Source of the DNA: an uncultured Flavobacterium sp.
Lineage (GTDB): Bacteria; Bacteroidota; Bacteroidia; Flavobacteriales; Flavobacteriaceae
NCBI RefSeq assembly: GCF_946478785.1
Contig: NZ_CAMLDD010000011.1
Coordinates: 1 to 64,000 of the forward strand
Direction of reading: 5' to 3'
Length of the DNA stretch: 64,000 nt
Under the pieces are notes generated by a model, which did no database searches, was not told the DNA's origin, and worked only from the letters and a program-made list of their open reading frames with translations. A program made the translations under genes and the position numbers. Of the stretch, positions 52,283 to 61,736 are shown in pieces. Each line of letters starts with the position of its first letter. Within the stretch, counting starts at the first letter, position 1.

Positions 52283-54682
52283 ATGAAAAACGCACAATTA
52301 ACCACATTGTTTTCGATCTTTATGCTAGGGTTTTTGCTTACGCCAAAGGCATCGGCACAAATTCAGAACGCAGACTTGCTTAACGCTCCAATAGATATCA
52401 GTAAAGATTTTGAGAACTATCTCAATACCTTTTATTTTGCTGATGAGTTGATCAAATTTGATCCGCAAACGGGTAAGGGAACCGTAAAATACTTACGCCA
52501 TAATTACCTAACGCGTCAGGCTTTCAACAATATGTTAGTAAAACCTGATACGATTGCAGCAAATGAATTTCCGACAACAGAGTATGCTGCTAAGCCCGAA
52601 TTGCCATTTGAAATTCAGTTTGTTTCAGACAGGACGTTAAGAATCAAAATGACTTCGGGACCGCAATTTCGTCCGCAAAAAGAATCTTTAATGTTAGTGA
52701 ATGGCGTAGCACCTAATCACCCGGAATTATGGAAATCTTCTAAAATTGAAGGAGGTTACAGATTTACAAGTAAACACGGAAAAGTGGAAATTATGACCAA
52801 ACCGTGGCATGTGAAAATTTACGATGAAAAGGGTAAATTATTAACAAGTACACTACATAATTCTGATTTTAAAAATTCCTATACACCAGCTTTGCCTTTT
52901 TCTTTTGTTAGAAGAAACAGCGATTATTCAAGAAGTATGGGTGCTGCTTTTAGTTTAGAACCAGACGAAAAAATATTTGGTTGTGGGGAATCTTTCACGC
53001 AATTCAACAAACGCGGACAAAAAGTGGTTTTATGGACAGATGATGCCAATGGAATCCAGAACGAAACCATGTATAAGCCAATTCCGTTTTACATGAGCAG
53101 CCGTGGTTACGGAGTTTTCATGCACCACTCAACACCAATCTCTGTCGATTTTGGAAAGTACTTCGGAAGTGCAAACGAAATGTATATTGGGGATGATGAA
53201 GCCGATTTATTTTTCTTTATCGGAGAGCCAAAAGATATTTTAGACGAATATACCAATCTTACAGGAAAAGCCGCAATGCCGCCACTTTGGTCGTTTGGTT
53301 TCTGGATGAGCCGTATAACTTATTTCTCAGAAAAAGAAGGACGTGAGGTTGCTAAGAATCTTCGTAAGTATAAAATTCCAACAGATGTTATCCATTTTGA
53401 TACAGGCTGGTTTGATGTAGACTGGAGAAACAATTACGAATTTGCAAAAGCGCGTTTTGGTGATCCGGTTAAAATGATGGCCGATATGAAAGAGGATGGC
53501 TTTCAGGTTTGCTTGTGGCAATTGCCTTATTTTACTCCAAAAAACACGTTGTTTAATGAAATCATGGATAAAAATCTGGCAGTTAGAGACCGTAAAGGAA
53601 ACTTGCCTTATGAAGATGCGGTATTGGATTTTTCTAATCCGGAAACAATTTCCTGGTATCAGGCTAAATTGAAACATTTGTTTGACCAAGGGGTAAGTGT
53701 ATTCAAAGTTGATTTTGGAGAAGCTGCTCCAGCTGAAGGAATTTATCATTCAGGAAGAACCGGTTTTTATGAACACAATTTATACCCGCTTCGTTATAAT
53801 AAAGCGGTTGCCGAAATTACACAGAAAGAAAAAGGATATACTTTAATCTGGGCCAGAAGTACTTGGGCAGGATCTCAGCGTTATCCTTTGCATTGGGGTG
53901 GTGATGCTGAAACATCTGACGGAGCAATGTCTGCCGAATTACGTGGCGGATTGTCATTGGGCTTAAGTGGTTTTAGTTTTTGGAGTCATGATGTAGGTGG
54001 ATTTGTGACCAAGTCACCTGAGAATTTATACAACAGATGGACACCATTCGGGATGTTAACATCTCACGTAAGAAGTCACGGAGAACCACCAACTGAGCCA
54101 TGGCTGTACAGCAAAGAATTTTTGGAAAGCTTTAGAAGAGCTGATAATATGCGTTATGAATTAATGCCATATATTTATGCCCAGGCTAAGGAAAGTTCAG
54201 AAAAAGGATTGCCAATGCTGCGTGCTTTGTTTGTAGAATATCCTCAGGATGCAGGTTCATGGTTGGTTGATAACGAATATTTATTTGGCTCGAGCATGCT
54301 GGTTGCACCTTTGTTTGAAGATGTAACAGAAAGAGATGTTTATCTTCCGGCAGGAACATGGATAGACTATCAGACTAAAAAAGTATACGAAGGAGGATGG
54401 CATAAAATCAAAGCAGGCGAAATACCAATTGTAGTTTTGGTTAGAGATGGTTCTGCAATCCCCCATATTGCATTGGCGCAATCGACAAAAGATATGGACT
54501 GGAGCAAATTAACACTAAAAGTATTCGCAAGCGGCAAAACTACTTCGGCGAAAGCCAAAGTGTTTTTACCAAACGGTGATGCTGTTCAGGAGATTACAGT
54601 GACTAAAAATGGTAATAGCATAGAAGTTGCTCCAAATGCTTTAAGTACAAAAACCACTTTTAAAACGGAGTGGACCAAATAA
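52283..54682 (+). CDS. GH31 alpha-xylosidase
   Basis: The 799-residue secreted enzyme has a signal peptide ending TPKASAQ. The catalytic nucleophile is D477 in FKVDFGEAAPAEG, matching the KTDFGE of alpha-xylosidase YicI rather than the WxDMNE of alpha-glucosidases. The acid/base is D541 in GGDAETSDG, followed by RGGLSLGLSGFSFWSHDVGG as in YicI. PLWSFGFWMSRITYFSEKEG starts the barrel. It would release the alpha-1,6-xylose branches of xyloglucan oligosaccharides, and it is the strongest single marker of the PUL's substrate. Confidence 0.93.
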   Translation: MKNAQLTTLFSIFMLGFLLTPKASAQIQNADLLNAPIDISKDFENYLNTFYFADELIKFDPQTGKGTVKYLRHNYLTRQAFNNMLVKPDTIAANEFPTTEYAAKPELPFEIQFVSDRTLRIKMTSGPQFRPQKESLMLVNGVAPNHPELWKSSKIEGGYRFTSKHGKVEIMTKPWHVKIYDEKGKLLTSTLHNSDFKNSYTPALPFSFVRRNSDYSRSMGAAFSLEPDEKIFGCGESFTQFNKRGQKVVLWTDDANGIQNETMYKPIPFYMSSRGYGVFMHHSTPISVDFGKYFGSANEMYIGDDEADLFFFIGEPKDILDEYTNLTGKAAMPPLWSFGFWMSRITYFSEKEGREVAKNLRKYKIPTDVIHFDTGWFDVDWRNNYEFAKARFGDPVKMMADMKEDGFQVCLWQLPYFTPKNTLFNEIMDKNLAVRDRKGNLPYEDAVLDFSNPETISWYQAKLKHLFDQGVSVFKVDFGEAAPAEGIYHSGRTGFYEHNLYPLRYNKAVAEITQKEKGYTLIWARSTWAGSQRYPLHWGGDAETSDGAMSAELRGGLSLGLSGFSFWSHDVGGFVTKSPENLYNRWTPFGMLTSHVRSHGEPPTEPWLYSKEFLESFRRADNMRYELMPYIYAQAKESSEKGLPMLRALFVEYPQDAGSWLVDNEYLFGSSMLVAPLFEDVTERDVYLPAGTWIDYQTKKVYEGGWHKIKAGEIPIVVLVRDGSAIPHIALAQSTKDMDWSKLTLKVFASGKTTSAKAKVFLPNGDAVQEITVTKNGNSIEVAPNALSTKTTFKTEWTK

Positions 54683-54690
54683 AAAAATGA

Positions 54691-54787
54691 GCCACAGATT
54701 AAAAGAAATTAAAAATTAAAATCTGCCAGATCTGCAGAATCTGCGTGAAAATAAAAGGCAGAAAATAAAATTCTTTGAATCTGTGGC
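54691..54787 (+). repeat. Inverted-repeat element between GH31 and GH97
   Basis: GCCACAGATT (54691-54700) is inverted as AATCTGTGGC (54778-54787). Between them lie three near-direct ATCTGC copies (54721-54745). It resembles a dispersed intergenic repeat. Confidence 0.6.
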
Positions 54788-54809
54788 AAAAAAATATAAT
54801 TCCAAAAAC

Positions 54810-56813
54810 ATGAAAAACTATCTAATTCTCCCAGCCATATTGTTTTCAATAACATTTGGCTACAGTCAGAAAAATAAAAACATTTACGAATTGGCTTCTC
54901 CAAATGGACAGAATAAAGTCAAATTCGAATTAGTAAAAAACGCTCCTAAATATGCTGTTTCACACGGGAAAACTGAAGTGATTACACCATCTGACATGGG
55001 ATTTTTATTAAAAGGAAATGAGGATTTAAGCACCAATTTCGAAATCAAAAATGTAAAAACCACTTCATTCGATGAAACATGGGAACAGGTTTGGGGAGAA
55101 AAGAAAAAAGTTAGAAACAATTACAATCAATTGGTAGTCGAGTTACAGCAAAAGGGTAAAAACAAACGCAAGTTGGAAATCCAGTTTCGTGCGTTTGATG
55201 ACGGAGTAGCGTTTCGATATGTGTATCCAAAGCAAAATGTAAAAGACAGTATTTTCATTATGGATGAAAAAACGACTTTTAACTTAAAAGAAGATGGGAA
55301 AGCATGGTGGATTCCGGCGTATCGTGAAAACCGCTACGAATATTTATATGAGAATTCTCCGGTGAGTACTTTAGATACCGTTCACACGCCATTGACTATT
55401 GAAAGCAAAAGCGGCTTGAAATTAAGTTTTCATGAGGCAAACCTGATAGATTTTGCGAGTATGACCTTGGTTAATACTACAGGAACACAACTAAAATCTG
55501 ATTTAGTGCCATGGGCTGATGGTATAAAAGTTCGTGTAAAAGACACTTTTACGTCTTCCTGGAGAACGATTCAAATTGGAGAAAATGCAGGAGAATTAAT
55601 CGATTCGTATTTAATTTTAAATTTAAATGAACCCAATAGATTAGGAAACCCTTCTTATGTAAAACCCTATAAATATTTCGGAATCTGGTGGGGGATGCAT
55701 ATTGGGAAATATACTTTTTGGGAAAGCGAAAAACAAGGTGCGACAACCAAAAATGCTGAAAAATATATTGATTTTACAGCAAAAGAAGGTTTACATCATT
55801 TACTGATTGAAGGCTGGAACAAAGGCTGGACTCCTGCTTGGTATGAAAATCATATGCACATGTTTAGCTTTACAAAAAGTGCCGATAATTTTGATTTGCA
55901 AAAAGTAGTTGAATACGGTAACAAAAAAGGCGTAGAACTAATTGGCTATCATGAAACAGGATCAAATTTGATTAATTATTTAAAACAGATTGATGAAGGT
56001 TTTGCTTTATACAAAAAATTAGGAATCCACACAGTGAAAATTGGTCACGTAGGTTCTAAATTAAATATGAAAGAATGGCACCATGGGCAATTTGGTGTCA
56101 ATTATTTCAGATACGTTTTAGAAAAAGCAGCCCAATATGATTTGGCAGTCTTCTATCACGAACCAATAAAAGATACGGGAGAACGTAGAACCTATCCAAA
56201 TATGCTGGCCAGAGAAGCCGCACGTGGACAGGAGTACAATGCCTGGAGCGAAGGAAATCCGCCAAGCCATGCTGTTATCTTACCATTTACAAGAATGTTA
56301 TCCGGACCAATGGAATATACGCCTGGAGTTTTGGATGTAGAAATCAAACAAGGATTTCCCGGTAAAAGAATACACGGAACTACAGCGCAGCAATTAGCTA
56401 TGTACGTTGTGTATTATTCGCCAATACAAATGTTAGCAGATCTTCCTGAGAATTATGAAGGTGTTCCTTCTATGCAGTTTTTAAAAGATGTCCCTACAGA
56501 TTGGGCGGATACTAAAGTATTAAATGCTGAAATTGGAGAATACCTGACAACTGTTCGTAAAGATCAAAATAGTGCTGATTGGTATTTAGGGGCAATGACT
56601 AATGAAAAAGCCAGAGATTTAGAAGTTTCATTATCATTCTTAGATCCTGATACCACTTACGAAGCTCAGATTTATGCTGATGCTGAAGGTACAGATGAAA
56701 CACACAATCCAACAGCAGTAGCTATTTCTAAGAAAACGGTTAAAGCTTCAGATTCTCTTAAATTACATTTAGGCGGTGCTGGTGGAACTGCAATCCGTTT
56801 TAGAAAACTGTAA
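54810..56813 (+). CDS. GH97 glycoside hydrolase, inverting (SusB-type) clade
   Basis: The 667-residue secreted enzyme (signal LILPAILFSITFGYSQ) has GH97 N, catalytic and C domains. Three glutamates fall at the spacing of the SusB catalytic set (E439, E508, E532): E382 in GYHETGSN, E451 in YHEPIKDTG and E475 in RGQEYN. Conservation of both base glutamates predicts the inverting, alpha-glucosidase-like mechanism rather than the Asp-nucleophile alpha-galactosidase clade. Its natural bond in this locus is unclear. ATG 54810 is used; the frame opens at GTG 54783 inside a repeat. Confidence 0.9.
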   Translation: MKNYLILPAILFSITFGYSQKNKNIYELASPNGQNKVKFELVKNAPKYAVSHGKTEVITPSDMGFLLKGNEDLSTNFEIKNVKTTSFDETWEQVWGEKKKVRNNYNQLVVELQQKGKNKRKLEIQFRAFDDGVAFRYVYPKQNVKDSIFIMDEKTTFNLKEDGKAWWIPAYRENRYEYLYENSPVSTLDTVHTPLTIESKSGLKLSFHEANLIDFASMTLVNTTGTQLKSDLVPWADGIKVRVKDTFTSSWRTIQIGENAGELIDSYLILNLNEPNRLGNPSYVKPYKYFGIWWGMHIGKYTFWESEKQGATTKNAEKYIDFTAKEGLHHLLIEGWNKGWTPAWYENHMHMFSFTKSADNFDLQKVVEYGNKKGVELIGYHETGSNLINYLKQIDEGFALYKKLGIHTVKIGHVGSKLNMKEWHHGQFGVNYFRYVLEKAAQYDLAVFYHEPIKDTGERRTYPNMLAREAARGQEYNAWSEGNPPSHAVILPFTRMLSGPMEYTPGVLDVEIKQGFPGKRIHGTTAQQLAMYVVYYSPIQMLADLPENYEGVPSMQFLKDVPTDWADTKVLNAEIGEYLTTVRKDQNSADWYLGAMTNEKARDLEVSLSFLDPDTTYEAQIYADAEGTDETHNPTAVAISKKTVKASDSLKLHLGGAGGTAIRFRKL

Positions 56814-56825
56814 TTATAGACATTT

Positions 56826-57021
56826 AAACCCGACAGGATTTAAAAAAACTGTCGGGTTTACTTAACACAATGATTAGATTTAAAAATATAAATTATTAAT
56901 ATCCTAACAGGTTTTTAAAACCTGTTAGGTGTTTTTTACAAACGATTAGATTAATTTCTAGATATTGTCAAACCCGGCAGGTTTTAAAACCTGTCGGGTT
57001 TACTAACTCAACGATTAGATC
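56826..57021 (+). repeat. Three tandem hairpin-plus-linker modules
   Basis: Palindromes at 56826-56859, 56903-56929 and 56970-57001 each have arms of 11-16 bp (cores CCCGACAGG, CCTAACAGG, CCCGGCAGG). Each is followed by an AT linker and the conserved word ACGATTAGAT (or ATGATTAGAT) at 56869, 56941 and 57010. The period is about 70 bp. It fills the GH97-GH3 gap. Confidence 0.85.
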
Positions 57022-57060
57022 TCAAATTTCAACAACTGGTTTAATACCGCAATTTTTTTA

Positions 57061-59217
57061 ATGAAAAACCTGATTCTACATATCATTTTTCTTTTGTCGG
57101 CTAATTTGATGTTGTCGCAGCAAAAGCAATATCCTTTTCAGGATTCTAAATTAGATACTGAAAAGCGTATTGACAATTTGTTGTCGATGATGACGCTGGA
57201 TGAGAAAGTTCAGGCTTTAAGCACAAATCCATCGATAAAAAGATTAGGCGTTACAGGTACAGGTCATGTTGAAGGATTGCATGGTTTAGCATTAGGGGGA
57301 CCGGCAGAATGGGGAGGAAAAAATAAGCAACCCATCACAACCACAACTTTTCCGCAGGCTTATGGCTTGGGAGAAACATGGGATGTTGATTTGCTTCAAA
57401 AAGTAGCTAATGTTGAAGGTTATGAAACGCGATATGCTTTTCAGAAATACAATAGAGGCGGATTAGTCGTTCGCGCTCCAAATGCTGATATTGCAAGAGA
57501 TCCGCGCTGGGGACGTACTGAAGAAAGTTATGGAGAGGATGCTTTTTTTAACGGAGCTATGACCGTTGCTTTTGTAAAAGGGCTGCAGGGAAATAATCCA
57601 AAGTATTGGCAAACCGCTTCGTTAATGAAACACTTTTTAGCGAATAGCAATGAAGACGGCAGAACCTATACATCATCTGATTTTGATGAAAGATTGTGGA
57701 GGGAATATTATGCACTGCCTTTTCAAATGGGCGTTCTCGAAGGAGGATCCCGTGCCTACATGGCTGCTTACAATAAAGTAAATGGAATTCCGGCTACGGT
57801 ACATCCGATGCTAAAAAATATTACCCAAAAAGAATGGGGACAAAACGGAATCATCTGTACCGATGGCGGTGCATTCAAGTTATTGCTTTCTGACCACAAA
57901 TATTATACTGATAAATACCTTGGTGCTGCAGCTGCTGTAAAAGCAGGAATTAATCAGTTTTTGGACGATTATACTGAAGCAATTTATGGTGCATTAGCCC
58001 TTGGCTATTTAAAAGAGAAGGATATTGACGCTGTAATTCGGGGTAATTACAGAGTGATGATTAAACTTGGAATGTTAGATGCTTCTGATGAAAATCCTTA
58101 TGCAAAAATTGGAACAGGAAAAGACACAATTGATCCGTGGAAGACCGAAGCCCATAAAAAAATCGCTTTAGAAGCAACACAAAAATCAATTGTTTTGCTT
58201 AAAAATAACTCCAATTTATTGCCTTTACAAAAAGATAAATTAAAAACAATTGCCATAATCGGAAATCGTGCTGATGAAGTGCTTCTGGATTGGTACAGCG
58301 GAACACCGCCGTATACTATTACACCACTGGAAGGAATCAAAAATAAATTGGGTGATAAAGTAGAAATCCTTTACGCTAAAAATAACACTGACGGCAAAGC
58401 AGCTGAAATTGCTAAACAAGCCGATGCTGTTATTGTTATTGTTGGAAATCATCCGGTATGTAATGCAGGCTGGGCGAATTGTCCGGTTCCAAGTGAAGGA
58501 AAAGAAGCAGTTGACCGGCAATCGATAACATTGGAACAAGAAGATTTAATAAAAGTAGTTTATCAGTCCAATCCTAAAACAGTAGTGGCATTGATTAGCA
58601 GTTTTCCGTATGCAATTAACTGGACACAAGAAAACGTCCCTGCAATTGTACACATGGCCCAAAATAGCCAGGAAACTGGAACTGCCCTGGCCGATGTTTT
58701 GTTTGGAGATTATAATCCTGCAGGTCGCCCGACGCAAACTTGGGTAAAAGATATCACAGATTTGCCAGCCTTTTTAGATTACAACATCCGAAACGGAAGA
58801 ACGTACCAATATTTTAAAGGGAAACCTTTGTATGCTTTTGGTCACGGACTGAGTTATACGACCTTTAAATACAATTCGATTGAAACAAATTCAGAAGCAA
58901 TCACTAAAAATGGCGATGTAAAAGTAACGGTTTCAGTAACAAATTCAGGAAATAGTGACGGAGACGAGGTTGTTCAGTTATATATAAAGCAATTAGAATC
59001 AAAAGTTGAACGTCCTGAAAAAGAACTGAAAGCGTTTCAGCGGGTTTTCTTTAAAGCCGGAGAAACGAAAGAGGTATCCTTGATTTTAAAAGCCAAAGAT
59101 TTAGAATATTGGGACACAGCAAAACAGCAATTTGAATTAGAAAAAAACGCAATTGAAATTCAGGTTGGAAGTGCTTCGGATCATATTCTTTTGAATAAAA
59201 AAATTACTGCAAAATGA
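57061..59217 (+). CDS. GH3 glycoside hydrolase (beta-glucosidase/beta-xylosidase-like)
   Basis: The 718-residue secreted enzyme (signal HIIFLLSANLMLSQQ) has a GH3 N-terminal barrel (DPRWGRTEESYGED, LMKHFLANSNEDGR), the nucleophile D268 in IICTDGGAF (usual SDW replaced by TDG), the alpha/beta sandwich domain (AVIVIVGNHPVC, WANCPVPSEGKEAVDRQS) and a C-terminal FnIII-like domain (VTVSVTNSGNSDGDEVVQLY). The changed nucleophile neighbourhood suggests a specificity different from the next GH3. No lipobox was seen, so it is probably periplasmic. Confidence 0.9.
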   Translation: MKNLILHIIFLLSANLMLSQQKQYPFQDSKLDTEKRIDNLLSMMTLDEKVQALSTNPSIKRLGVTGTGHVEGLHGLALGGPAEWGGKNKQPITTTTFPQAYGLGETWDVDLLQKVANVEGYETRYAFQKYNRGGLVVRAPNADIARDPRWGRTEESYGEDAFFNGAMTVAFVKGLQGNNPKYWQTASLMKHFLANSNEDGRTYTSSDFDERLWREYYALPFQMGVLEGGSRAYMAAYNKVNGIPATVHPMLKNITQKEWGQNGIICTDGGAFKLLLSDHKYYTDKYLGAAAAVKAGINQFLDDYTEAIYGALALGYLKEKDIDAVIRGNYRVMIKLGMLDASDENPYAKIGTGKDTIDPWKTEAHKKIALEATQKSIVLLKNNSNLLPLQKDKLKTIAIIGNRADEVLLDWYSGTPPYTITPLEGIKNKLGDKVEILYAKNNTDGKAAEIAKQADAVIVIVGNHPVCNAGWANCPVPSEGKEAVDRQSITLEQEDLIKVVYQSNPKTVVALISSFPYAINWTQENVPAIVHMAQNSQETGTALADVLFGDYNPAGRPTQTWVKDITDLPAFLDYNIRNGRTYQYFKGKPLYAFGHGLSYTTFKYNSIETNSEAITKNGDVKVTVSVTNSGNSDGDEVVQLYIKQLESKVERPEKELKAFQRVFFKAGETKEVSLILKAKDLEYWDTAKQQFELEKNAIEIQVGSASDHILLNKKITAK

Positions 59218-59371
59218 AAAGGCAGGGCTGGCTGAAAGGTTAATATAAACGAAAATGATTTTTTGATCTAAAAATCGAATTAAACAATAATTAAAACAAG
59301 AAAAAATAAATTTAAAACCATGATTTAAGATTTGACCAAGAAAATTTAAAATCAAAAAACAGAAACTATCT

Positions 59372-61609
59372 ATGAAAAACAAAATTTTACAATTATCATT
59401 AGTATTTGCTTTTGTGGCATTTGCATCATGTAAAGACAATTCACAAAAATCTCAATCAGATTCCACTACAAAAGAAGAATATGTTGGTAAAGAAATAGGA
59501 ACAGAATTTGACGCTGAGATTGACAAACTGGTTTCTCAAATGACCCTTGAAGAAAAAATTGGAATGCTGCATGGCAATAGCATGTTTACTTCCGGGGGTG
59601 TAAAACGTTTGGGAATTCCTGAACTTAAAATGGCCGATGGACCACTAGGAGTTCGTGAGGAAATTTCTCGTGATAACTGGGCTCCGGCTGGCTTAACAAA
59701 TGATTTTGCAACCTATTATCCGGCCGCAGGAGCTTTGGCTGCAACTTTTAATCAGGAAATGGCTTATACGTTTGGAAACAGTGTGGGGCAGGAATTGCGT
59801 GCCAGAGATAAGGACATGTTACTTTCACCTGCAATTAATATCGTAAGAACTCCGTTAGGAGGAAGAACCTATGAATACATGACTGAAGATCCGTTTTTAA
59901 ACAAAAAAATGGCTGTTCCTATGGTTGTGGGGCTACAGGACAATGATGTAATGGCTTGTATAAAACATTATGCAGCAAACAATCAGGAAACCAATCGTGA
60001 TTTTGTAGATGTTCAGATTGACGAAAGAACGCTTCGTGAAATTTATCTTCCTGCTTTTGAAGCTTCCGTTAAAGAAGGAAAAGCCTATAGTATTATGGGA
60101 GCTTACAATAAATTCAGAGGAGAATATTTGTGTGAGAATGATTATATGCTCAACAAAATCCTTCGTGATGAATGGGGATTCAAGGGTGTAGTAGTTTCAG
60201 ACTGGGCTGCTGTTCATTCTACAGTAAAATCTTTAAAAAGCGGCTTGGATATTGAGATGGGAACGCCAAAACCATTCAACGAATTTTTCCTTGCTGATAA
60301 ATTAATTGCTGCCGCTAAAAACAAAGAAATCTCAGAAGCAGAGATTGATATTCACGTTAAAAGAATTTTACGCACTTTATTTCAGGTAAAAGCAATGGGC
60401 GGAAAAGACCGTGTAAAAGGAAGTATCGCAACCGAAGCACACTATCAGGACGCTTATAAAATTGCAGCAGAAGCGATAGTTTTGTTGAAAAACGAAAACA
60501 ATGCATTGCCTTTAAAACTTGACGGAGTTAAATCTATTGCAGTTATTGGAAACAATGCTACCAAGAAAAATGCTCTTGGTGGATTTGGTGCTGGTGTAAA
60601 AACGAAAAGAGAAGTTACACCCCTTGAAGGTTTAAAAAACAGATTGCCATCTTCGGTAAAAATCAATTATGCAGAAGGTTATTTAGAGCGTTACGATGAA
60701 AAAAATAAAGGAAACCTGGGGAATATTACCTCAAACGGTCCTGTAACAATCGATCAGCTAGACCCTGCAAAAGTTCAGCAAGCCGTAGAAGCTGCTAAAA
60801 ACTCTGATGTAGCAATCATTTTTGCGGGTTCAAACCGCGATTATGAAACAGAAGCATCTGACAGAAGAAATTTAAAATTACCTTTTGGACAAGAAGAATT
60901 AATCAAAAAAGTAATCGCTGCAAACCCGAGAACAATCGTTGTTATGATTGCCGGAGCACCGTTTGAAATTGAGGAAATCAGCAAAAAAACCTCCGCTTTG
61001 GTTTGGTCTTGGTTTAATGGTTCTGAGGGAGGAAATGCTTTGGCAGATGTGCTGTTAGGAAAAGTAAATCCGTCTGGAAAATTGCCATGGACAATGCCTA
61101 AAAAACTTATAGATTCCCCAGCACACGCTACAAATAGTTTCCCTGGAGGAAAAACAGTAAATTATGCAGAAGGAATTTTGGTAGGATACCGTTGGTTTGA
61201 CACTAAAAATATAGCACCATTATTTCCTTTTGGATATGGATTGTCATACACCACTTTTGCTTTCGAAAATGAAAAAACAGATAAAGCAGATTATGCACAG
61301 AATGAAACTATTTCTGTTTCTATTGATGTAAAAAATACAGGCAAGGCTGATGGAAGTGAAGTTGTTCAGCTGTATGCTGCAAAATCCGATTCTAAAATTA
61401 CCCGTGCCGCACAGGAATTGAAAGGTTTTCAAAAAGCATTTGTGAAATCAGGAAGTTCAAATACAGTGACTATTAAAGTTCCGGTAAAAGAATTGGCATA
61501 TTACGATGTCGCTGCTAAAAAATGGACTGTTGAAACTGGGAAATATACTTTGAAACTTGGAAACTCTTCAAGGGATATTAAGAAAGAAATTGTCGTAACA
61601 ATCAAGTAA
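59372..61609 (+). CDS. GH3 beta-glucosidase lipoprotein
   Basis: The 745-residue protein has a lipoprotein signal (LVFAFVAFASC, then KDNSQ) and canonical GH3 motifs: MADGPLGVREE, LGGRTYEYMTEDPF, CIKHYAANNQETNRD and nucleophile D277 in GVVVSDWAAVHS. It also has the sandwich domain (NRDYETEASDRRNLKLPFGQ) and a C-terminal FnIII-like domain. Its typical SDW and KHYAANNQE point to beta-glucosidase activity on the backbone glucose after GH31 trimming. It lies 154 bp after the first GH3, to which it is only distantly similar. Confidence 0.92.
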   Translation: MKNKILQLSLVFAFVAFASCKDNSQKSQSDSTTKEEYVGKEIGTEFDAEIDKLVSQMTLEEKIGMLHGNSMFTSGGVKRLGIPELKMADGPLGVREEISRDNWAPAGLTNDFATYYPAAGALAATFNQEMAYTFGNSVGQELRARDKDMLLSPAINIVRTPLGGRTYEYMTEDPFLNKKMAVPMVVGLQDNDVMACIKHYAANNQETNRDFVDVQIDERTLREIYLPAFEASVKEGKAYSIMGAYNKFRGEYLCENDYMLNKILRDEWGFKGVVVSDWAAVHSTVKSLKSGLDIEMGTPKPFNEFFLADKLIAAAKNKEISEAEIDIHVKRILRTLFQVKAMGGKDRVKGSIATEAHYQDAYKIAAEAIVLLKNENNALPLKLDGVKSIAVIGNNATKKNALGGFGAGVKTKREVTPLEGLKNRLPSSVKINYAEGYLERYDEKNKGNLGNITSNGPVTIDQLDPAKVQQAVEAAKNSDVAIIFAGSNRDYETEASDRRNLKLPFGQEELIKKVIAANPRTIVVMIAGAPFEIEEISKKTSALVWSWFNGSEGGNALADVLLGKVNPSGKLPWTMPKKLIDSPAHATNSFPGGKTVNYAEGILVGYRWFDTKNIAPLFPFGYGLSYTTFAFENEKTDKADYAQNETISVSIDVKNTGKADGSEVVQLYAAKSDSKITRAAQELKGFQKAFVKSGSSNTVTIKVPVKELAYYDVAAKKWTVETGKYTLKLGNSSRDIKKEIVVTIK

Positions 61610-61736
61610 AAATAGGTTTTGAATTAATTGTAGTCCTATAATTTAAATTATAACAGAAAACCTGATGTAATTATATCAAAATGCATTTAAGTATTTTAAG
61701 TAATGGGTACTATAATTAATTGTAAAAATTAGAAAA

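Noticed and set aside
54783..54809. GTG start giving nine extra residues on GH97.
   Set aside because: It lies inside an inverted-repeat element, and the signal peptide begins at ATG 54810.
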